Below are positions 21,227-33,640 of a stretch of DNA of 64,000 nt, piece by piece. The notes beneath the pieces were generated by a model. The model ran no database searches. It had not been told where the DNA came from and was given only the letters and a program-made list of their open reading frames with translations. Location of the stretch: assembly GCA_034509755.1 (NCBI GenBank), contig CM067550.1:7371001-7435000 (forward strand). Direction: 5' to 3'. The DNA comes from Anisodus tanguticus (lineage: Eukaryota > Streptophyta > Magnoliopsida > Solanales > Solanaceae). The first letter of the stretch is position 1. Each line of letters starts with the position of its first letter. A program made the position numbers and the translations under genes.

Positions 21227-21999
21227 ATTACTCTAAGCATATAACTAGTTCTCATCATTGCAATCAAGGGGTGCAGAAGCCTTCTTTCTTCTCAATTCTC
21301 TTACATCCAATTTTTTCTAGTGTTACTTTCTTTTACAAATATTTTTTTAGAAAGAGTTCAACTTCTTCCCTTTTGGATTGAAAAAGAGTTCAAATTCCAT
21401 GTTAAAGGGGGAAAACGGAAGAGGACAAAGAAGATGCTACTCTTGATAAAAAAGGGGAATCTCGTTGATCCTAATGATTATTCTGTTTTTGCACAACAAA
21501 ATTGGTTGCTTTAGTAAAAAAGTGTATGCATTTATAATCCAATGATAAGGATTAAATAGCTAAATATAACGACCATCATTCAAAACAAGGCCCGTCATTT
21601 TCTTTAATTCTTGGATTAAGGAAACTCTTTATAATTATGGTCCTGCCCCATCAAAACTTATGCAAATACAAACCCAACTATAATGGCGTACTTTTAAGAA
21701 TGTTTCTGGAATAAAGTGATGAATTAATCAAAGGGAAATCTAACTGAATCTTTCAATAATTTTTTAACCAGCAATTATCTGGACCCTAAAAAAACGGGTA
21801 AAAGAAAGGAACAATCAGTTAATTAAACATTACATAGCATTTATATTTCATCGTTGGCCACCAAGAATGTGACAATCTTTTGTTTTTTGTACGGTAATAG
21901 ACATTACCAAGTATTTTGTGTGAAGTTTGAACCCCACACATTATGATTTTCCTCCCTCTTTTGTTGTTCTTAATTACGTTTAAATATCAACTATTATCA
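21227..21999. other. Non-coding spacer
   Basis: AT-rich, no convincing gene. The stretch near 21,880-21,960 resembles the 3' half of a tRNA-derived SINE (GTTTGAACCCC as B-box), but the A-box is not clear. Confidence 0.35.
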
Positions 22000-22080
22000 C
22001 CCAAAGATGTGGTGGATGGATAAGATCTTTTCATTCTTAACTAGAAGTTTGAATTGAGCCTTAAGTCGAATAAGTGTGTT
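22000..22080 (+). mobile_element. SINE fragment
   Basis: Starts CACCCAAAGATGTGGTGGAT, matching the head of the SINE at 50.3 kb (CATCAAAGATGTGGTGGAG), with a degenerate B-box (GTTTGAATTGAGCC). Truncated and diverged. Confidence 0.5.
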
Positions 22081-22716
22081 CCGGATATTAGATAGTAATA
22101 AAAGAACAATTAGTTAAACATTACAAAACATCTTTATGTTTCATTCTTTGATAGGTGAATGTCACAACTCCATAGAGATCTGATAATATTTGGAGTATTA
22201 AAATATAAGAATTTCCGACGGATAAATTTTATAATTAAATAGCAATTAATATAAAAAATATGTTAGCTACGAATTATTGAATGATAAATTGGTAACAAAG
22301 TTCGCTATTAATATCAGTTTTTTTTTGTATCACTCGGAAGATTTGGTTTTTGACTATTTGGAAGAAAGAAAGAAAAAAAAAGAGAGAAAACGACAACGGG
22401 CCAGTTAAATTCCTTATTTTATCCAAACTAAATTCATACGTACTAAATTCTACTATCAAAAGCTAAGACACCAACAAGCCGCCGAAGCTAACAATCCTAA
22501 TATTGACAATAATTGGAAATTTTTGAAAGATTTCTGAGTTAAGATATGAAAAGTATATTGGTCATCTTTCAACTACAAGTCTTCCCTACCAAAAATGTCA
22601 TCTTCTACCCTTTTAGTCATAATTATAAATTGAATCGTTGAAAATCAAAATTGTATATAAATAGTAAGTGTTGATAAGATGAAATTCATGAAATACTTTG
22701 GATATATAAGAAATTA

Positions 22717-22960
22717 CTCTCTCAATACTCTCAATTTATATGATACTTTTCTTTTTAAATTTGTCTAAAAAGGAATATCATCTCTCTTATATTTAGAAAA
22801 AAATAACTTATGAATCTCATTTTACTCTTAGTGAGATAATTTATAGCCACACAAATATTTCAAACTTATTTTTATTAGATCACAAATTTCAAAAAGTATT
22901 TTATTCTCTCGAAAACTTTGTGTTAAGTTAAAGAGTAAAAAAATTTAGGACGGATGGATT
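22717..22960. mobile_element. Stowaway-like MITE, degraded
   Basis: Left end CTCTCTCAATACTCTCAATT and right end AATTTAGGACGGATGGATTA resemble the CTCCCTCCGTCCCAATTTA terminal repeat of Stowaway MITEs. TA precedes the left end at 22715-22716. The ends are more mutated than in the other MITEs here. Confidence 0.5.
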
Positions 22961-22975
22961 ATAAGAATACATTAA

Positions 22976-23224
22976 TTGTCGCATATGAACGAAACTTTAC
23001 TTTTAACGAAAAAATTGATTATTGCCATGAGAAGACTTTTCTTGGCTGAGGAGAAAAGGTGTTTGTTGGCATACGCTGATTCTATACCATCCTATTATCA
23101 ATTGTTCAGCTACTTCAAAAGAACTTTTGGCAAGGAGCTTGATCTCCTAGAAGAAGGGGGAAGTCTCCGTCGAATTGTAATTCTAGATATAAATCGGAGG
23201 CCTTTTATCAAGTCTATCAAATAG
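22976..23224 (+). other. Unidentified 82-codon frame
   Basis: A short open frame directly after a MITE. It has a basic and leucine-rich composition with segments such as LIIAMRRLFLAEEKRCLLAY and YFKRTFGKELDLLEEGG. I do not recognise it. No splice partners or promoter are evident. It could be a decayed exon or chance. Confidence 0.15.
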
Positions 23225-23515
23225 AAAATGATAGAGGGCCAAATATATAATGTTGTCTAGCACAAGGTGGTGCCTTTAAGTTTGAGTTCCTTCCTTCCTA
23301 GTCAAATTTGATTATACAATTTGAAAATGTCACCTACCAAATGAAAATTGAAAAATGGATAGAAATTCACCCAAAAGGCAAAAACTATTCATAAGACATT
23401 CACACATCTTCAACTTGGATAGTTTAGATATTATATTTTTAAAAATGTCATTATTTAAGGATTTTAAGATGTCCTTCTACTTTGAAATCATTTTGGAAAA
23501 TCTCATCTTTATTTC
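23225..23515. other. Non-coding spacer
   Basis: AT-rich, nothing recognised; ends at the target site of element D. Confidence 0.4.
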
Positions 23516-23520
23516 CTTTT

Positions 23521-23629
23521 CATAAAAATGTATTAATGTTGAATCCTTCTATAATAAAGATCTCAATTCTACCATAATTATACAACACAAAATATGGTAA
23601 ATATGTGCATTGTTACATGTGCTAATACA
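23521..23629 (-). repeat. 3' LTR of element D, internally deleted
   Basis: Matches the 5' LTR except that about 50-60 bases between two ATTAAT-like sequences are missing. This fits a slip or recombination between short direct repeats. Confidence 0.65.
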
Positions 23630-26600
23630 CCCCCTCAGTCTGAGCGGGAGGAGGCCGGACGCTAAGACTGGATCTGAAGTCAAGGAAGAGCTGTCTAGGA
23701 AGGCCTTTTGTGAATATATCTGCATACTGATAAGAGGAAGGCACATGTAATACTTTGACATGACTGAACATTCTCGTGAACAAATGGATGTCCATCTCAA
23801 TATGCTTGGGTCGCAGATGTTGAACCGGATTATGAGATAGATAGATGGGAGATATGTTATCACAACAAACCAAAGACGCCTTACGCAAATGACACGGAAG
23901 CTCCAAAAGAACGTTTCGAAGCCAACAGATCTCACCAACTACATTTGCAACGCCTCTATACTCAGCTTCTGCACTCGAACGGGATAGTGTGGCTTGCCTC
24001 TTGGCAGACTATGAAATGAGGTTATCCCCTAAGAGCACAGAGTAGAGCGTCGCGTGTCCGGACAGCATGCCCATCAGCATCCGTATATGATAACAATCCG
24101 GTCGGTGTAGAGGGGTATAGATGATAACAATCTGGTCGGTATATGATAATAATCTGACACTGAATTACCATCAACAATACTAAGCTTTGATTTAGAGTCA
24201 ACATGAGTAGACATAATCTTGCATTTTGCCATTTTGGCCCTGTACACAATCTCCTCTGCATACTTACGCTGACAAAGAAACATAGTATCTGCCGATCGAG
24301 TCACTAAGATCCCCAAAAAATAGCTCAACTTCCCCAAGTCAGTCATAGCAAATTCAGTTTTGAGCAAGGAAATAATCTTATTTTTCAGCAATAGCAACTT
24401 CACCAAGTAAGCACAATATCATCCACATACAATAATAAATATACAATGCTACTACTTCTATGAAAAATAAATAGAGAATTATCACACTTGCTGCATACAA
24501 ACCTAATTTGAAAAATAAAACGTGCAAAGCAATCATACCATGCTCGAGGGGCCTGTTTCAACCCATACAGTGACTTACGAAGATGACATACATACTGAGG
24601 GACTGATGGATGAACAAAACCAGGCGGCTGGTGCATATAAATAGTCTCTTTCAAATCTCCGTGTAAACATATATTTTTCACATTAAGTTGATGAATAAGC
24701 CAATGCTTACCTATAGCAATACTCAAAACCTTGTGAATGGTAGCCGGTTTAACAACCAGACTGAACGTCTCACCACAATCAATTCCCTCCTGCTGTTTAG
24801 TATTGTTTGCCACAAGACTTGCCTTATATCTCTCTAAGTCACCACTATCCCTGTACTTGTGACGAAAAAGCCACATGCAACGGATCACATTCTCCCCCTC
24901 CGGTCGAGGAACCAAATCCCAAGTACATTATTTTGTTAAAGATTAAGCTCCTCACACATGACCGCATTCCAATTCGGGTCTATTTTGGCTAATTTTGGGT
25001 TTTTGGAAACAGGGGAAATTGTTTGGGTGGACAGGTTAAATTGGACTTTGGGTTTGAAAATCACGTGTTGGGCACGGGTTTCCATATGGTGTGAGGGTGC
25101 TGGCTGGGTAAGGGTGTTGGTTGTCGGGTCGGATGAACTGTGTGGGGTCGGAATCGGGGTTGTGTGGCTGGGTAAGGGTGTAGGTTGTACTGATCTGGGT
25201 GGGTCGAGGTTGGATGCAGTGGCGGGGTTGTGTGGTGTCGCCGATTTGGGTAGATCATGACTGGCGGAGGTCGACGATATGGGGTATGGAGTTGGTGGTG
25301 GGGATGGACCCGTGTTCTGGTTTGGTGGTGGTACTATGGTGGTTCGATGTGGGTTTTCGGTGGCTGGTGTGGTTATGGGTGGGTGTTGGAGATGCGGTGG
25401 TGACACAGAGTTGGGGATGGTGACCGGAGATGGTGCTGAAATATTGTGTCGATTGTCGGTGGTAGTGGCAATCGGCGGTGATGGTGACGGAGACCAGACG
25501 GGTGGCAGAGACGCAGAGTTGCGTTCTGTGGTGGCGGCAGTAGGTAGTGGCAGAGACGCAGAGTTGCCGACAGACCGCCGGTAGTGGCAGTGGCGGGAGG
25601 TGGTGGTGACAGGGTGCTGACTGCTGCCGGAACAGTGGTAGCATGACGGAGAGCTTGGTGTACAAGCGGTGATGAGTCCAAATCATCAAGAAATTTATAA
25701 TCAGTGACTCAGAATTTTTGAATGTTGTCAAACGGGAAAACATACTTAACAAATGTGACATGACGAGAAATGATGATTTTGTCGGTTAAGAGCTCATAGC
25801 ACAAGTACCCCCTATAGTTTGACGATAAACTTAGGATGGCGCACGGAGTATATCTGGGTGCCAATTTGTGGGGGGGCGTGGACATTAGATTAGGGTAACA
25901 CATATAACCGAAAATTCTAAGATGGTCATAGGTGGGGATCCGACGGTAGGAAATTTCGGTGGGTGTCCTATTTTGAATCGTACGGGTAGGTAAAATGTTG
26001 AGAATGTGTTCTACCATTTTTAGCGCATATACCCAAAAAGTAGGGGGAGAGACGCATGAAAAAGGAGGGTACGAATCATATTATTAATGGTTCGGTGAAT
26101 TCTTTCGGCTTTACCATTTTGAGGAGAGATATAGGGGCAGGAGAAACGAAAGATTATGTCATTAGGCGCACAAAATTTATGAAATATGGAACTATTAAAC
26201 TCACGGCCATTATCACATTAAAACGATTTGATGTCTTTTTCAAATTGCGTTTTAACCAGTGTACGAAACTCAATAAATTTGGAGAACACTTGAGATTCGA
26301 GTGGGTATACCCAAAGAAAGTGAGAGAAATAATCCAAAAATATCAGATAATATTTGTGGCCTAAATTGCTAGTTATGAGAGATGTCCATAAATTAACGTG
26401 AATAATATCAAAGGGAGAGAAAGTTGTACCCATAGAAGTCGTAAATAGTAGTCTAACGTGTTTTCCTAACTGACAAGAGGAGCAACTATGAGAAAGGTTC
26501 CCTTTGGTACATTGGATTAAATTTCGGTTTCTAAGAGAATAAAAAACGTGAGAGCCCAGATGACCAAGTCTACTATGCTACGTTGAGTGAGATATGGTTG

Positions 26601-27030
26601 TTAGAACAGTGGGAGGAATGACACTAGCAGTGGATGTGGATAGGAAAGGATATAAGCCCCCCTCACTATTGCATCTCGTAAGGAGTTTCCGGTACGGAGG
26701 TCCGTCACAGAAAATCCAACGGATCAAAATTAATTGAGACAAAATTATCGGTGGCAAATTTTCTAACAGAAATTAGATTTTTGATGATGTGTGGGGCATA
26801 AAAGACGTTTTTAAGAGAAAAGTGGGGATGCAGTGGTGGGGTAAGAGTGACCAAATCCTTGAATTGAAATGCGATGACCGTTACCGACCATAATAGGCTG
26901 CGGAGTATTTAAATTTCGAAGTTGAGTAAGATTACCAGAATTATTAGTGAGGTGAGACGTGGCGCCCGTATCCATATACCACGCATTATCAGACAGTCGA
27001 GAAGTCAATATGACAAAAGTCGGGCCCAAA
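23630..27030 (-). pseudogene. pol relic of element D (no gag)
   Basis: Protease at about 26,980-26,830: WYMDTGATSHLTNNSGNL. GAG-pre-integrase and integrase lie at 26,700-25,709, with FDIIHVNLWTSLITSNLGHKYY and HILNILPTRTIQ. The linker (25,700-24,950) is rich in proline, histidine and threonine. RT (24,915-24,074) has CMWLFRHKYRDSGDLERYKA, LYGLKQAPRAWYD and YVDDIVLTW. RNase H fragments (24,261-23,622) end with VLHVPSSYQYADIFTKGL. Frameshifts and stops occur throughout. No gag coding sequence was found between the leader and the protease. Confidence 0.85.
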
Positions 27031-27507
27031 TTGAATTGGGAGAGGCCGGAGCGGACTGCTAAGCTCCAAACAATAAAGCTGGATGGATACGACCTAATGA
27101 ATGGCATGTGGAAGACTAGGAGACTGCCTGAGATGTGGAAAGAGTCATTATAGTGGGTAAAACAAATATCTATTTTGTATTTGGTGAAGGAAGAGAACAG
27201 AAAAAGGAAGGGCAAAAGATTGTGCTGCCGGAACAAAAGGATTGGAAAACTAAAAAAAATAAAATTGCACTCTCGGGTAGTACTGTTTCTCGGGTAGTGA
27301 ATCAAGAAAAGCACAAAACATGTGTCCTCTGTTCGTCTGTTTTCTTGCACTGTTCAATGTCGGGTGTGGGTAGTGAAACACAGAACACGGAAGAGAACAA
27401 AATAGGAAATTTGATTGTTTCCCGGGAAAAAAAAATCGCAGAAACCGAGGAGTTGTGGCTGGTGGAAAAAAGAAAATTTAGGGTTTAGGTTTTGACTTCT
27501 GATACCA

Positions 27508-27665
27508 TGTAGAAATATATTAATCTCCTTTGGAAAGCCTTTCTCATTAATACAAAATATATATAGGCGTACAATGTTAAATCATTCTATAATAAGAATC
27601 TCAATTCTACTATAATTATACAACACAAAAAATGGTAAATATGTGCATTTTTACACGTGCTAATA
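27508..27665 (-). repeat. 5' LTR of element D
   Basis: Minus-strand end is ATATATTTCTACA next to the primer-binding site; minus-strand start is TATTAGCACGTG. The left LTR has TGTATTAGCACATG at that place, so the first two bases (TG) are lost or mutated here. Confidence 0.75.
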
Positions 27666-27670
27666 CTTTT

Positions 27671-28145
27671 CTAATAAAATGAGAGTGATGTTAGAGCAAG
27701 GAGAAGTAATTGCATATTAACAAGTTTGACATATGAAAGATGGAGACCATACACGTCCTTATGAACCAAAGCCAAACATTTGCATTACATTCGGAGGTTA
27801 TCACTTCCCAATCATTGACCCTCACTAGTCACCACTCTTTATTGTGGGGCTAATATTTTTGGATAAGACACATTCATTCCATTTTAATTCTTGAAATATT
27901 CTAAAACCTTTCCTTACATTAATGTATTCCTGAATACGGAGTCAGTAGTTAGGCATTGTGTCTTTCGGGACAGCTATTCCTATCAGAGAGGCGTTACAAA
28001 TTAAAGTGAAATTAATTCCAAATTTTAAGTCAGTGAGTTGGGAACAATATTGTACTCGTTTTTCTATTATAGCAAGGAAGATAAAGAATTTCGTATAAAT
28101 ATGTACTTGAGTATGTATTTTAACAAATTTTCTCAAGTAGATATA
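27671..28145. other. Non-coding spacer
   Basis: No believable gene or repeat recognised. Confidence 0.4.
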
Positions 28146-28324
28146 GGGTGGAGCTACAGTATAAGGTCAAGTGAATCCAATAATTTTTGCTTAGCCTTCG
28201 TATTTGTATTAGAAAATCTATTAAATATGTATAGATATTTAATTACGAGTCTAGTAATCAAAACGAGTTATGATTCGGTGGTCAAGTTCAGAACGATAAA
28301 CTTTAAATCCTAGCTCCCGCCTCT
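28146..28324. mobile_element. Short inverted-repeat element, Solanaceae-type MITE
   Basis: The ends GGGTGGAGCTACAG and CTAGCTCCCGCCTCTG are inverted relatives of each other. The body has TTAGCCTTCGTATTTGTATT and AAATCTATTAAATATGT. I recall this short non-coding repeat as common near Solanaceae genes. A shorter relative lies at 41.10-41.21 kb. Confidence 0.55.
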
Positions 28325-29746
28325 GATTACATACTATTCTCAGATTGGTGCATGTGTGGTGATCAAAGTTGAAGTAACCGTACAGATGATCTTTTTGCCC
28401 ATATGGAATACACTCGGTTGATTTTATCGATTAAGCCAGGAGTTGCTTAACGGAGTCACAGAGCTTTACTTACGTTGAAGGACTTGATTCTGAAATGAAA
28501 TAGGGGTTTAGTATTCGACCATGTTCATGGCGGAAAACAAAAATTTGGTGCACGTACCATTGACCATCTATGCAAATAGTATGCGACAAAACAATAATTA
28601 AGTTACATGTGCTAAGTTCTAACGGAGAGTTAAGATACACGTAAGGAAGCTTCGCCCCTTTGTCTCAGATTCGAAAAAAAAAACACAAAAAAATTTGAAA
28701 TGTCTGATTTGCACTATTATATCTTGAGAGTCCTCTTGGTATGGCTAAATTAGGGTCCATTCATTTAATTTTCCAGATGGGTCACAGTTCATAAGGTTTG
28801 TGGTTCAGCTCCGTGTGGGGTTTCTAATAGACAACTTCTATCATTTCCCTATTAGATATTTTGTTTATTTATCAAGAAAACTCGAGGAAAAACCCTTTAT
28901 ATTAACTTAATAATTTTGATAAGAACAACCATGACGGTTGTATGATGTGCTCTAAAATTATTGTACATATGATATAATTATAAGCCAATAGGCTGAGATG
29001 AAGTAGTACGAGATAGGTGAAGTGTCACAAAATGAATTTGAGATATGTAGACACTAACTACTAGAGTTATTTGAAATTGAAGTAACAGTATAATGGTTGT
29101 AAATTCTATTTCATTATAGAGATTAAAGGTTTAATTTTCACCAATTACCTTTTTCATTTGTCACACCACAAATTCATGGTACCTATTATTTGCTTTGCCG
29201 TAAACAATATACAAATTTTTATTGTTTTTATTTTACTTTTGTTTACAAAAAATTTATCTGAGATATTATTTGTACGTTTCTTTAATTTTAAAGCTTGCCA
29301 ACCTACTACAAAAATATCAGTCCTTTTTCTTGGTCCGGCCTCATCAACTCTCTGTCTCTCTCTCTCCTTTGAGAGTGTCACATCACTCTTCCCTTTCTAA
29401 ATTCTCTTCTCACTATACATGTCCCACCAAAAATAAATAAATTTAAACACATAAGAAAAAGGACGAATCAAAAAGAGAGAAAAGAATTTTCGCAAGCTAC
29501 TTTAATTTCTAAAAGTGATTAATTCTGAAATATTAAATGAGGCCTACCTCAAATATATACAATAAGCATCAGGCCCCAATAGCCTATAAAATATTTGGAT
29601 TTAGTTCTGTTAAATAGCATAGTACTTTCTTCTGAAATTTCTCTATGAGATCAATTTTATCAATTTTCTATAGGTTGACTGGTAACAGTGAATTACCATT
29701 CTAAGTTCTAACTATTCGGATTGTGGTTAATTAATTCTGGTTTATT
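28325..29746. other. Non-coding spacer
   Basis: AT-rich intergenic sequence. A CTCTCT tract at about 29,350-29,370 is a short microsatellite. No gene was recognised, and the overlapping frames on both strands near 29.2-29.4 kb are low complexity. Confidence 0.4.
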
Positions 29747-29751
29747 AGTTT

Positions 29752-29985
29752 TGTTGAAATGATAATGTAGGCAGTGACGTATTTGTAAATACAGAAAAAT
29801 GTACGGAGTTGGTAGACAAATTAGTGAGTCGGTTAGATTGTACATGTATATTAGATATTTTACTATTCCATTCAATTGTAATCAGATTGGAATCTTTTTC
29901 AATACCAAGCAGTTGATATTTTGTATTGGCTTCGAGATCTTCATTCATAGATCTAGCATTTCCCACTACAATGGTAAATTTAACA
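29752..29985 (+). repeat. 5' LTR of element H
   Basis: Starts TGTTGAAATGATAATG and ends AAATTTAACA before the primer-binding site. It matches 39399-39644 along its length with scattered differences. Confidence 0.9.
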
Positions 29986-30308
29986 TGGTATCAAAGCTGA
30001 ATTAGGAAGATCAAAGCTAGTTATCATTGATATTGTGTTTGCATTTTTTGAGATTCCTGGTTCAATTTTGATCGAAAAACTCTTCTTCTTGAGGATTAAC
30101 AATGGAAGAGTTGGATATTGATGATCATCGACATTCTCTTTACATGCAAAATTGTGATAATTTCGATTCAATTGAGAGGATCTGAGAATTATTCTGTCTG
30201 GAGCAAAGCGATGAGAATAGCATGCAAGCTAAGCGAAAATTAGTGGTCATCAATGGTACATGCAAAAAGAGTCGGTTCAAGGTTGATATGGAGGAGAAAT
30301 TGAAAGTA

Positions 30309-31885
30309 TGTATGTCCTAGAGACAATCATTATTAGGGACAAATATACTTGAACATATTCGTATTATTAATAAGATTAATATTTATGACATTTGTAATTA
30401 TTGAATTATTATTTGATTGTTTGTAATTATTTATTAATGTGCATCCCTTGAGCTTACGTTGTCATGAATAGAGTGAGATATTAATAATAGAGCGTAACTC
30501 TAAAACGGCATCGACTAATGATCATCGAGAATGGGATATCGATGAAATATTATAAGTCGACATGTGATCTGCATCACATTCTTAGAGAATGTAGTATGTC
30601 TCACCTGCTACTAGTAATGGTTACTAGTGATGGACACATGGATACTTTTGGAAAGTATTGGTATACCATGCTGATAAACTATTTGTTATACATATCTAAA
30701 GTGTTATCAGCGTGTAAGAGATGAAGGTCCTTTGACTTGATGTCAATACGCACCTTGTTTACAAAATAATGTACTTTGACTCTGTCCTAAGCTTAAGCTC
30801 CTTTTAGGATAAGATACGACTTGTGTTGGGTGCATTATGATGTAAATTAAGGTGGTAGTTGAACCAAGAATATGATTCATTCCTCGATTGGTTATTCGAG
30901 AGAGCATTCAACTTCTCAGTGATATTAGGTCGACCAAGTCATTGGCTAATGCAATAGACATATTTAGAATATGATCTAGTTGTCGACTAATATAGATGAG
31001 ATAAAGTGATCAAGCCATTTGGATAGAGACATGGCAAATTCTAAGCTCGATCGAGTGTGTCGCGAATGAAAGGAATTTATCATCTCACATAAAGGTTATG
31101 TTTGCTGGATTCATGTAAACATACTTCATATATTGAGTTCGTCGTACGTTACAGTCTAGGAGTTCCGTATGGACCTTAATTGGATTATTGTCGATATAGA
31201 AAAGCCTATAGGGTCACACTATGTCGATTGTCTCTTCGATCTAAGGGTGTATTGAGAAAGTATTAAATAGTCGATTTAGAATCGAGATATTTAAATTGAT
31301 AATAACTATGGTATAATTAAAATTAGATGGAAATTATTTAATTAAATCAAAATTAGATTTTGGATTTAATGTGTTGAATATATATGTTAAACGAAAAAAC
31401 GGTAAACATCGTTTGACGTAAGGCGCCGCGGCGCCGACCCGGCAGTGGGCCCATTCAGACTAGCCCACTGCACGTCGATTTTTGGGCCAGGCTTGGAGCC
31501 CAACCCTAATCCGTTTTGTGACCTAAAAATCACTATATATATATATATATATATAGCACTAATCTCTAGTTATTAATATACTAAGAATATCAATTCTAAA
31601 ACTAATTCTAGACTTAGAGTCTAGGATAAAACTCTCTCAAACCTCTGTCAAGATTTTTTGGCTTTCTTGACAGAGGAATACACCGTAGCATTGTGCTTGC
31701 AGTCGAAAAGGGAATCGCGTGTCCACCCTTTAGTAAAGACTCCAAATAATACAACATGTAAGTGTTCATGTTTTATGTTACAGGTTTTGATTGTCATATA
31801 ATCATACCAGAAAAAATTGTTGGGGTAAGTAAGAACAAAATTTTAAACTTCCGTTGTGTCTTACTTATGTGTTTTGAATCCAACA
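30309..31885 (+). mobile_element. LTR-like insertion inside the gag of H, family not recognised
   Basis: About 1.6 kb separates two halves of the H gag. It starts near TGTATGTCCTAGAGAC and ends near TGTTTTGAATCCAACA, a TG...CA pair. It has a TATA-like AT run (31,534-31,556) downstream of a GC-rich stretch (31,420-31,480). It has no coding capacity. I read it as a solo LTR, but no exact target duplication could be seen, so the borders are approximate. Confidence 0.5.
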
Positions 31886-32619
31886 AAACCCTACATAAAT
31901 TAGAGCGTGTGAATGCTACAATTTTGACCTGAATTATGAATATGGTCTCGAAGCAATTGGTGAATGGGGTCGTCTATGCAGACGACACTCACACAATGTG
32001 GATGGACCTAACTGAGCGCTTTGACAAAGTCAATGGATTGAGAATTTACAATTTCCATAGAGAGATAGCCACAATTTCTCAAGGTACTTCTGACATATCA
32101 GCTTATCATACTCGACTGGGTTTTTACTTTGGGATGAATATCATTCCTTAATTCCTGCACTTTGTGGATGTAACAAAGTAGAAGGATTTTATAGTTCATC
32201 TTGAATAACAAAAGCATTGTCAGTTTATGATGGGGCTAAATGAATCATATAATGCAATTAGAAGCCAGATCTTGCTCATGTCACTATCACCTTCCGTTGT
32301 CCAAGCTTATGTTATACTTGTTCACGAGGAAAGTTAGAGACAGATTTGTGAATCCAACTCACAAAGTAATGTTGTTAATGAGGCGCACGGGAATACAGTG
32401 CTAATGAGTGTTAGTGACAACAAACAGAGGTACATGAAGTTCAACAACTTTAGTTGCAACAACTTTGGTAATCCCTTACATGAGAGTACAACTAGCACCA
32501 GTAAGAAGTTTAACAGCTTCAGTTATCTGGTATTTGAATTTTGTAGAGCTAAGGGCATACAAATAAGACTTTTTATAAGCTGGTAGGATATTCATCAGGT
32601 TTTAAAGGAAAGAAGAAGT

Positions 32620-33115
32620 TGTTGGAAATTTGTCTTTGGTGGGGAGGTGCGTCCACCCATATTTAATGACTTAAACACTAGGGTTCCGCATGTTGGAGGC
32701 TTTGTCTCTTCAAACGTGCATAATCTACAAAGTGAGTAGATGATCGTAGGGCCAATGATCGTCAAATTTCGTTGAGAAATGAAAGAGATATTGGTCCACG
32801 AAGTAAGGTGTTTGAGGCATGAAAATATGGTGTGGGACAAATCTACCACATCGGTGGGAAAAGGAAGAATTGTTCTCTTTATAAGTCTCAAAATTGGCTA
32901 AGGGTTTGGGACCCCAAGGTGTAACCCATGTGTTTGAAGGAGGGAGGACCTAGATGTGCTTGGGTTCAAGGATAAGTCCACACGCGCGCCGCCGCCCGTC
33001 CGGTCCGGTCCGGGGTCGGGTCCCTCCCCTTATGCTATATATTGAAGCATTTTGCCTCAATTGTTGAGACTACAATATATTACACAGAGAACAACAGAAA
33101 TTTTGTCCAAAACGT
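32620..33115 (+). mobile_element. X-family LTR fragment inserted in H
   Basis: Begins TGTTGGAAATTTGTC right after the FKGKKK codons of the H zinc-knuckle region. It shares with the other X LTRs the blocks GAAAGAGATATTGGTCCACG, GGGTTTGGGACCCCAAGG, GGAGGGAGGACCTAGATG and a GC-rich tract with CACGCGCGCCG. Its R/U5 half is missing or strongly diverged after the TATA-like GCTATATATTG (33,034). The right border is uncertain (33,050-33,180). Confidence 0.75.
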
Positions 33116-33640
33116 GAGCAGAAACAGTGGAACCACTCAGGATATGTAGTTTCATGGAGGAGTTCATACTTCTAACAACAGTGGGAGTACTCAGAATTAC
33201 TTTACTGATAATCAATACAGTCAGATACAAATAAATAGAGATAGAGCCTTCAGCCAACATGTCAGGTAATGTTAATTCAGTGCAGTCTAATGATGAACTT
33301 GGATATTAGATAGTGGTGCAACAAATCGTATGACTATTAATCCTAAATTATTGATAAATGTGTATTATCTTCCTTATTCCAAGAAAGGGAATGTGCATCT
33401 TTCAAATGGTAAGACTGTTCCAATTGTTTATCAAGGAGAATGTAGTATTACAGGTTGACATACTATAGAGAATGTACTACGTGTAGCCAAGTTCAAGTAT
33501 AATTATCTCTTGTTTGTGTCAAAGTTGACTAAGGAGCTGCATTGCTTAGTGATTTTCTTTTCACATTTTTGTGTGCTCTAAGACCTAAGCACTGGGAGAG
33601 TAAATGAGGTTGGTAAGGAAGAAGGTGGTTGATATCTTAA

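Larger units (their letters stand above)
23516..27670 (-). mobile_element. Copia element D with internal gag deletion
   Basis: Reverse-strand element: 5' LTR 27508-27665, primer-binding site TGGTATCAGAAG (minus strand, up to 27507), an untranslated-looking leader fused to protease, then integrase, linker, RT, RNase H, a PPT-like run of G (near 23,632), and a shortened 3' LTR 23521-23629. CTTTT flanks it on both sides (23516-23520 and 27666-27670), a probable target duplication. Protease and LTR-end sequences are close to element E. Confidence 0.85.
30102..33640 (+). pseudogene. gag-protease relic of element H, split by two insertions
   Basis: Piece 1 (30,102-30,308) begins MEELDIDDHRHSLYMQNCDN. 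Piece 2 (about 31,890-32,619) carries KLERVNATILT, a stop, then IMNMVSKQLVNGVV, DLTERFDKVNGLRIYNFH and EIATISQGTSDISAYHTRL. It ends in the zinc-knuckle region, where a frameshift leads to KLVGYSSGFKGKKK. Piece 3 (about 33,180-33,640) has LDSGATNRMTINPKLLINVY (protease DSG triad) and NVHLSNGKTVPIVYQGECSI. It then breaks off at 33,640 where the F fragment begins. The frames are broken in many places. Confidence 0.85.

Noticed and set aside
24958..25584. Glycine/valine/tryptophan-rich plus-strand frames
   Set aside because: Complement of the proline/threonine/histidine-rich linker of element D.
30518..30724. 68-codon plus-strand frame
   Set aside because: Inside the LTR-like insertion in H, no domain, no start context; chance frame.
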